Source of the DNA: Gordionus sp. m RMFG-2023
Lineage: Eukaryota; Nematomorpha; Gordioida; Chordodea; Parachordodidae
DNA: 64,000 nucleotides
Assembly (NCBI RefSeq): GCF_954871325.1
Contig: NC_088779.1
Location: 28,196,869 to 28,260,868 of the forward strand
Reading direction: 5' to 3'
Shown: in pieces, positions 53,101 to 62,426 of the stretch
How the letters are laid out: the number at the start of each line of letters is the position of its first letter
Position numbering within the stretch: position 1 is the stretch's first letter
Translations under genes and position numbers: made by a program
The notes under the pieces: generated by a model
Told to the model about the DNA's origin: nothing
Databases searched by the model: none
What the model saw: only the letters and a program-made list of their open reading frames with translations

Positions 53101-56100
53101 CCGCTAATATAGTTGCTAATCCGCTAAAATTTTGTTTCTAATCTAATGGGAACATATATAACCAGCCTACGATTTTTCATCAAAATCGAAAGGGGTCGGC
53201 CGAAAAGTGATTGATTTGACATGGAATGACCCTTAATGAGTATATGAATCTGCTTTTATTTTTTTAAAAAAAATGTATCTTGACCACGGACGCGTAGAGA
53301 CGCGTAGTTTTTAATTTAAAAAAATAATTTTTAAATTTTTTTACTAAGTTATCATTATTTTTTAAATCATAAAAAACATTTTCTATATTCATTTAATGAG
53401 CTAATATGAATCTGCTTTTATTTTTTTAAAAAAAATGTATCTTGACCACGGACGCGTAGAGACGCGTAGTTTTTAATTTAAAAAAATAATTTTTAAATTT
53501 TTTTACTAAGTTATCATTTTTTTTTTAAATCATAAAAAACATTTTCTATATCCATTTAATGAGCTAAATATGAATCTGCTTTTATTTTTTAAAAAAAATG
53601 TATCTTGACCGGGGACGCGGAGTTTTTTGATGAAAAAAAAAATTTTTGAAAAATTTTACTAAGTTATCATTTTTTTTTAAATCATAAAAAACATTTTTTA
53701 ACTCATCTTATAAAGCTAAATAAGATTTTTTATTAATATTATATAAATTAAACCTGTTTGACCGGGGACGCGTATTTTAGCCATGCCCGAATAACTACAT
53801 TTTGTTGACTAGTTCTTATTCTTTGTAGGGAAATCCTTTTCCTTATTTTTTTAGAAAATTTTAAAGACAAATATACTATGATAAATGATCACATATTTAC
53901 CAAAATAATATAACATCCATTGTCTGTTTCAACTAACAAATCTTCTTCATCTAATTCAGATTGTGTATCATGATCACTATCATTATATAAAATCTTTATC
54001 CTCATTAATTACATTGTCATAATAACCTCTAATAAAACGATATTACATCTTAAATAATTTTATATTCAATTTTAAATCATATGATCTTTAATATATGTAC
54101 TACAAAATTAATATAAAATACTCAAAATAAGAAAGGATTGATTTAAAAGAATTACTAATATTCTGAAGTTTAATTGCAATGGCATAGCCAGGATGTTCTC
54201 ATGTGGGGGGGGGGGTATATGAACACTCATTTCTTATTGAATTATGAATTACTTCTAATAAGAGCCCCCTAGAATGGTGGAGATTACATGGGGATCGTTT
54301 TCGTGTGTTGTCGAAAATAGCAACTGATATATTGTCCATTCATGGATCTTCGGCTTCATGTGAGGGGTTATTCTCAATAGGGGGCAAATATGATAATGAA
54401 GAATAGAATGTCTTTGAAGGAAGAAACCTTTAGAAAGATTTTATGCTTGTCAAATTCGGATCTAGCATAATTATATTTTGATGTTTATAAAATTAGATCA
54501 TTGTACATTTTTTAGAAAATTTGAATATTAGATTGAAGAAATAATATAGATATTTTTTATATAAGCAATTTCTAATTCTAGAAATCGGATATTTTTGGCC
54601 AATTTGTTTGGATAATGTTATATGAAATCATTTGGGGTTTATTTCGTTCATTTTCTTTAAATTTTGATATGCTAATGACAATTAGTTTAGAGGGTCCTTA
54701 AAAGTGTCATTTCAACATCCACATCTGTTTATAATTTTTTTATTGCCAAAAATAATTTATTTTTTTATAAGGCTTTAGAAAAATTTTCGAATCGAATCGA
54801 ATATTCGACCAATCGAATCGAATAATGATTTTATTATTCGTACGAATACGAATAGCACAATTATTCGATTCGTTTTTTAGGCCTAATTAGTACTGTTAAA
54901 CGGCTCGATTTATGCCCGATTTATAAAAACGACGAACTCTATTATTATCTTCAGAAGAATAAAAAAATATATTACACAAGCCTGAAGATTTTGCTTCTAG
55001 ATGGAGCACACATCTATTAGCCAAATCTCTAAGCTTAGAAAAAATATGCTCGAATCGAGACGCTTAGATATTAAGTCGAGAGATTCCGAACCCTAATTAA
55101 TTCCGCGTCCCAATGATAAATACATTTTTTTGTAATTTTTTTTTATGGCTCAATAGAACCTTGATCGAATTGCATCCTGATTTGGAATTCTTGGGACTAA
55201 TGCTCTCACACGTCAATTATGACCCTAGGCTGTGCGAAGTTTTGGATGATCAAACGCGTATCACGGTATGTCGTAGCCAATGATATATGGGACGATGATA
55301 AATCAACCACGATTCGGTCGACCCTTGCTAAGCAAAGAAAGATTAATTGTAACTAAGAAATAGCCAAAGTTTTAGCTTCCTAACATTTATATTTTTAGAG
55401 ATATTAGAGTTCACAGTGGCAAAATGACTTATTTTTACCATTATCTGCCTTCATTCAATTAAGCATATCTCATAAACTACATAATTTGAATAACAAATTT
55501 AATACTTAGGCCTATTCAAAAATAATTCGTTCTAACATTTATCATTTCTATTTGTTGACCTGCCAATCGGACAGGTGATGTGTTTGTGTTTATAAAAATT
55601 CTAGCACAAATTTAAAAATTTTTGAAAAAATTTAAATTTTTATTTGCCACATTTTTTGAATCTCACGAAAAGTTTATTTTTTGAATCTCATAATAAATTA
55701 TATTAAAAATTACACAAACCAGAGGTACATAAAAATATATTACATTTCTACAATAATTATTGTTAGCCAGCCTAATTATGTTAGAGGAGAATGCTTCTGA
55801 TGAAATTATGCTTGATGTTGAAGATGAGAAAATTTCCTCACAAAAGAGAGCAATAATATGGGATCAATATCAAATCCTTTAAGATATTGAAAAGGCTGCT
55901 TGCAATCATTGCAAGAGTATTATAAAATGTAAAGGCAAAACAACATCTCCTCTTATTAATCATTATAATAGGTTTCATTCACACCTTAGTAAAAAAAATA
56001 ATAAAATTGACATTTTTTTAAAGTCTACACCAAATTCTTCAAAAATAATTAATTTTAAGGATAATTTATTAAAATTATTTATAATTTTAAAAGGAATATT

Positions 56101-59100
56101 ATAAGTGATCTTGATTGTTCTGTAAATCAATATGCTCCAATACTCTTAAATTGCACATGTATAATACATTTACAGAAAAAGAACAATTGGTAAAGGAAAT
56201 AGTATCTAAAAATAAAAGTCAGATTAATTTTTCATCTGACATTTGGACTAGCCCAACACAGGTTCCTTTTTTAGGGCTAACAGCCAATTTTATTGATGAT
56301 AATTTTAAAATAAATAACATAATTTTGGATGTCAGTCCAAAAAATGAAACACATTCAGGTGAAAATATATTTAAAGCCTTTGTCAAAATAATTAAAAATT
56401 ATAATTTAGAGAATAAAATTTTTTATATAACTTTAGATAATGCAACTAATAATAAAACATTTATTGATACATTTTCTTTAAAATCCCTTAATAAAAATAG
56501 GGCACATCCGATGCTTTGCCCATGTAATTAATTTAATATCCAAAGAAATTTTAAAAATTTTAGACCCTTCAATTCTAAAACTAAGAAACATTATTAGAAT
56601 GTTTCGTAATTCCCCTCAAAAATTAAATTTATTAAAAAATATATGTAGTTCCCTACATCCTCCCCTAAATTTTTTAAAACCAAAATTGGATTGTGAAATA
56701 AGGTGGAATAGCACCTATCAAATGATTGAAAGGGGCTTATTGTTAAAGCCTGTTATAACAATAGTTAATGAAGTAATAACTAACATTAAAATTCTTCAAG
56801 AAAAACAAATATCAGAGGTAAACTAAAATTTATAATTAGGTAATAATATAATACTTTGATAACATATAGGAAGAATGGGAGGATTTTATAAAAATTAAAG
56901 CTATACTATTGCCTTTGAAACTACAAGTATGGTATGTGGGGAGAATTATCCTACTTATAATTTGGTTATACCTTATTATATTTTAATTCTTGAACATCTA
57001 AAAAATGAAAAACCTGGTTTCCATAAATCCTTTAACAATAGTTTCAAAGTAGCATGTGATAAATTGTTGGGCTATTATAATTTAACTGCCGATGATGCAA
57101 TAATAACCACAATATTAGATCCCAGGCTTAAAGTAGAATATTTTAAATCAATATCTGATGATATTGATATATCCAAGTTAATGGACAAATTTAAAGAGAT
57201 TTACAATAGATATACAGGTATCAAATTTACCCCCATTTAAATATGATTTTATTTTATAAACTCATAATTATAACTGTCAAACAAATAAGAATAAAATTCA
57301 ACAAAACAGGCTAGACATTGTTTTTAAACAAAATTCAACTGTGTGAAATAGATTTTTATCTGAGTAAACCAAGAGCAAAGAGTGATACTGACCCGTTAAT
57401 GTGGTGGAAGGCAAATGCATATCGGATCCCCATACTCTCGAAAATGGCAAGGGATTATCTATCTATACAAGGAACATCAACTGTTTGTGAAAGGCTTTTC
57501 TCAGTTAGAACTAATTTATTGTCAAAAAACCGCATGTCATATAAGGAAGAAAATATAAGAAAAACTCTTTTCCTTAAAAATTGGCTTAAATTATAAATTA
57601 AATTAATAATATATATTTTAATTTTGTTTATAACTTGATTATATATTATTTATTATCAAATTATTGATTACATATTATTATAATTTTTTCTGTTTAAAAT
57701 CAAATTTGTAATAAAAAAATTTGTCAATATATTTGAGTATATTTTATTAAAAAAATTAATTCGAATAATTCGAATGAATACAAATAGGAGATTTTGTTAT
57801 TCGTACTAATTCAAATAGTAAATTATTCGATTCGTTTAAACGAATCGAATATGAATAATGCACTATTCGATTCGAATTCGTTTTTAAATAGGCCTAATAC
57901 CAAAATTAGGTACAAAGATTATCTAGAAAATTTTATCTTCTGATTTTTGCAATTTCCGGCCATTTTATTTAATTTAAAACAATTTTTTTTTAAATAATAC
58001 GACCTTGAATTTTTGTAAAAAATTTAGATAACATTACTAAACTCTTCCTACATATTTATAAAAAAAACTTCAGGCTGGGATGTCGCTAGCTTCTTTCTCA
58101 AAATCGATTAAATGATTAGAAAAGTATATAAATATTTCCCCGAAAAGGGGCTTCTTTGTATAAATTAATTATATATTAATAAATTTTTAATGATATTTCT
58201 AGAACTATTTTATATGAAATTTATTATAAATCCTTATAAATATATCAAATAGTTCAAGAAAAACCATTAAAAACTGATTATTATATAATTTTATGCAAAG
58301 ACGCCCTCTTTTGGGAAAATATTTATACACTTTATTAATCATTTTTTATTGATTTTGAGAACAATGCTGGCCGTCTCCTAGATCGATTTCTTTTTATAAA
58401 TATGAAGGAAGAGTTTAGTAATGTTTACTAAATCTTTTATAAAAATTGAAGGTCGTATTGTAAATATATATATAACTTTTATACCATATACATATCCTTT
58501 ATATATTTTTTATACCATTAATTCACCCAAGCCACATTTAATTATATCCATATTACAGTCTTTTAATCCTAATCTCTAGGAAAGCCTGACTTTTAATATA
58601 TTTATTTTTGAGAAGTTCGTTCTTAAAAATTATTTATCAAATTTTATAATTACTTTAAAAATATTAATAATTCCTATAAAAATCATTATTCTCAAAATTC
58701 AAATCTTATTAAACAAAAATCCTGGCCAATCATGATCCTTAAATTACAACAAAAAATATTGCTTTGCTTCATTTTTATTTATTTATCTTAAAAGTATAAA
58801 ATTTGTACATAATTTTGATATTAAATTTGTTATTTACAATTATGTAGATTTTGAGATATGCTTAATTGAATGAAGGGAGATAATGGCAGAAAGAAATATC
58901 TAATTATTGTCAATTTGAACCCTAATATCTCCAAAAAATATAAATGTTTACGAAATTTTGGCTATTTCATTACACTGATCTTTCTTTGCTTACCAAATTT
59001 TAAAAAAATCGAAGGGGGTCGGCCGAATTACTCATTAGACATAAAGTGACACATATATAACCTAAAATTCAAATCGATACCAATCAGCTGGTGGCACGCC

Positions 59101-62100
59101 ATTTGTGTTTCTCATACAAACAATTTATATAAAAATTATGGTAAAAAAAAAAGAGTATACGGGAAACCAAAATGGCGTATAAATAGCTGATTTGTAATCA
59201 TCGACTTTCTCAGTTGCTTTTTTTTAAAAAAAAATATAAATATCCTTAAATATAAAAAAAAAAGAGGAAAAAATGTCAATCATAGTAGAAAACGTTTTGG
59301 TTAAAAAGAGGGGGAAAAAGGTTTCAATCAAATTATAATATAATAAATGAAAGGTTTCTATATTTGATATTTTGGTCTGTCTCAAATTCACGAGTTATCA
59401 AACGGGATTTTTGATATAACTCCACGGGTAATGTAGTTTAATAGCCTGGGCGAGCTAAAACATTCCGGATAATGTTAGCACTAAGATTGTTAATAACAAC
59501 ATTAGTAAAATCGGTCCCCGAGAATTAGATTATTCTATCTCCACTTTTTTTTTGTAATTTTATTTAAAAAAATTAAGTTTTTACCAGGCTACGATATGGT
59601 AAAAATCAAAATAAAAAAAATATAGGTGATTATTGTTTCATATTTTTATACCACCACCATCATCAATAATTGAGTAATTATATTATTATCTTTTTTTTTT
59701 GTAACGGCACTGAAATCAATTAAGTATATTATTTATTTATTTTTTGTAACGGTACTGAAATCAATAAACCCTCCAAAAAGATGGTTATTTTTGTGTAAAA
59801 AGAATCAAAACACAAGTTGCCCCCAAGTAGATTTTTTAAAAGATTTGATTTTAGTCTCTTATTTATTTAATGTTGAAAATTAAAATAGGTGGCTGGAGAA
59901 AGCAACGAAATTCAGCTGTTAAACGCGCTCAAAATATATTCTGACCGCCCTGGTTACATCCAGAAGGGTCTTCAGAGACTCTTTTCTTTCACCAGAGATT
60001 GCAAAGAGGTCGATCAAGAATTAGTTCAGGTTTTTATAGATTTTTATTTTTTAAAAAAGGAAAAATATTGTGAAAAGATTCGGAAAGAATAAAAGAGACG
60101 TAATAAAGTAAGAAAAAGAATGAAATTGATTAGAATAGAAATGAGGAATTTTATAATATTTTATTTTATTATATTATTTTATTTTTTTTTAAATTTAATT
60201 TTTAGATTATAATAGATCACCTAAATCTCAATCCTGTTCACCTGGGCATCAATCTGGCAGGCACGGCTTGCCTCTATAACCTGATCAAATCGCCGAACGT
60301 AGAAAAATGCGTATCGCTCAGCTTGGCCAAAAGGGTAGTCGAAACGTCTCTCAAGGCTATGCAAACGTTCGCCGGAAATCAGCAGATCCAGAAGAACGTT
60401 ATCCTTTTGCTTTGCAATGATTGGTATATAATATATTTCGAACTCCTGTATCCATAATTTTGTTACCTCTTACATTTGACTTTGGCGTGCCTAAGGCCAG
60501 TTTTTAAAAAATTTTATTCAGGGGAAGGGGGTTCAAAAGTGTTTAATGAGGCCTATTTCCGCACTCAACTCCCCCCATCTTCCCAATGATTTGACTGTAT
60601 TTTCACCATTATATATGATCACATCCTGATCGTTACCATGTATGCATCTATGGCTAACAACAATACTGATTACAAATCAGTAAAATTCAGATTGGATATT
60701 TATTTTTAAACTCAAACCATCCCTGCCACCCTGATAAATCAATCTAATTGTAATGATAAATACATTGTCATTTTTTAAAGTGAAGCCTTTATTGTATCTT
60801 ATACGTGTTAGAGTAAAACTTTAAAAAAAATTCCTATTTACAAATATTAATTATTTTAAATCGAAATTTTTTTTTCTTTCAATTTATAAAAGATTGAAAA
60901 TTATTAGAGCAAGCTTTTTTTAAAAATCTTTATTTCTTTCTTTGAGAAGATTCTATTCTATTTTATTTTCAACAAAAAAAAGGGTAATAAACAAGGTAAC
61001 CTTCGACAAACTGAAATGCACTGGCCTAGTACTGGACTGTTTGTGCGCATACAAAGATAACCGAATGATTCAAATGTGCGCTGCCATAACTTCGCTAATC
61101 GCCGCTAAGATGACGGTCAGGCAAGTCAACCAACTGGGCTCGAAGAGCTGTTACATCAAAAGACTCCTGGAAATTATCATGGAGCGGGTTTGCTTTAAAT
61201 ATTAAAAAAAATTTAATGGAAAACATTTAAAAAAAAATTATCTCATTTAGGTAATGAATTTTCAAAACGATTCGATACTCAAACTTTGCCTAAGCGCTAT
61301 CTGGAACCTCACAGATGAAAGCCCAAAGACTTGTAAAAATTTTATCAAAGAAAACGGTTAAGAAAATTATATATTTAATATATATTAAGATAGAATCAAA
61401 AATAAATCAGTTTCGGACAATTTTAGTAATTATTTTTAGTAAAAATGGGAAATCAGATTTTAACGGAGTCTTGCATCGTTTCATATCTGAAGTATATCCT
61501 CGAATTTGCAAAATAAGTTTGATAAATAGTGGTTCGTAAGTTTGTGAATGATACGATACACAAATTTAAAATAATAATATATTTTTCTTTCAAAATTTTG
61601 AGATAATTAATCTAATTTCCCAAATATTTTATTTTAGGTCTTCGCGTGTATTACGATGCCTTTCAGTCCTTCGCCGACGACCCATCTATCCTCACCAAAT
61701 TCCTAGGTTCTCTCAGCAACGTGGCCGAAGTGGCTTCCCTTAAAATTTCGTTCCTCTCCAAACCCGATTTCTTTAACCACCTGCTTAAGTTAACGGGCTC
61801 GGAACATGTGGCAGTCAGTTACTTCAGCTGTGGCATATGCGCCCATTTGCTCACCGCTATCGTGACCGCTAGACCGAAGAAAAAGCCCGCGAAATTAATG
61901 AAATCCTCTTCTAAACCAGAAGAATCGAAACGGGGTTTATTTGACGAAGGCGCAGAAGTTCTTAAGGGTTCCGCGAGCGGAGGAAACTCTCAGGAGGACG
62001 ATGGGATGGAGGAGTACGGGAATGGGTTGGGAGAAGGACCGAGTCTGGACGCGGACTACCAGGACGGTAATGGATGGCCGGATCAAAACGTTATCAACGA

Positions 62101-62391
62101 GGTATTATTAATTGATACAATTTCTTTTGATCTCTACTTGAAATTCCTTACATTTTCAATATAAGGGTCTCTGCAGAGTCGTGCTATCCTGGTCTGAACC
62201 CGATACGGAAATGGTTTCTTACCGCTCATTCCGGCCATTTTTTCATATCTTATCACGTCCTATCGTCGCTCAATACGGTGCCCACTTATGGGCGCTCTGG
62301 GCCCTGAGACACGTTTGTTCCAAAAATGGTAAAAATTTATTTTTCATATATGAATTTCTTTACGTCATATTCCTTATTATTTTTATATCTT

Positions 62392-62426
<35 letters not shown>

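Larger units (their letters stand above)
42313..53788. mobile_element. giant foldback element made of a ~161-bp tandem repeat
   Basis: Flanked by the perfect 8-bp duplication GAATAACT (42305-42312 and 53789-53796). Ends GGGTATGACTAAAATACGCG and, in reverse complement, GGGCATGGCTAAAATACGCG, with similarity running inward for more than 150 bp. The left arm (42313 to about 43110) carries about five repeats in one orientation. A short palindromic centre (AATTTTTTTTTAAAAAAAAATT flanked by CAAGGAGA/TCTCCTTG) follows, and the right arm (to 53788) carries roughly 40 repeats in the opposite orientation. No coding sequence of its own. The right arm is interrupted by a TTAA transposon; without it the element would be about 7.3 kb. 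The transposase that moved it is unknown; 8-bp duplications occur with hAT, P and Merlin. Confidence 0.8.
41757..54885. mobile_element. hAT transposon hAT-1, non-autonomous, split by a foldback element
   Basis: Ends TAAGCCTAAAACG (left) and, in reverse complement, TAGGCCTAAAAAACG (right), flanked by CTTAGTAC (41749-41756) and ATTAGTAC (54886-54893). An 8-bp duplication and subterminal ATTCGATTCG repeats on both sides (41779-41950 and 54780-54873) fit hAT. Removing the inner 11.5 kb insertion leaves about 1.6 kb. The only coding trace is the C-terminal dimerisation segment at 54240-54470, so it is a deleted copy that would depend on a transposase in trans. Its ends match hAT-2 in intron 2, suggesting the same family. 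Confidence 0.8.
55285..59050. mobile_element. old palindromic (foldback) element interrupted by hAT-2
   Basis: The sequence folds on itself around 58228. Left arm 55285-55506 plus 57895-58228; right arm 58228-59050. Matching pieces include CTTAGATACTTAATTGAATG-type outer segments (CATTCAATTAAGCATATCTC at 55453, its complement at 58856) and CTAGAACTATTTTATATGAA against ATCAAATAGTTCAAGAA near the centre. The right end reads, in reverse complement, GTCACTTTATGTCTAATGAG then TTCGGCCGACCCCCTTCG, closely similar to the ends of the TTAA transposon at 49105. The right arm has about 260 bp extra. No coding content of its own. Boundaries are approximate. Confidence 0.6.

Noticed and set aside
49105-53232. 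piggyBac transposon
   Set aside because: TTAA target fits, but the protein has none of the piggyBac motifs I know and the inverted repeats are far longer than usual.
42313-53788. CRISPR-like array
   Set aside because: Units are contiguous full-length tandem repeats without unique spacers, in animal DNA, bounded by transposon ends.
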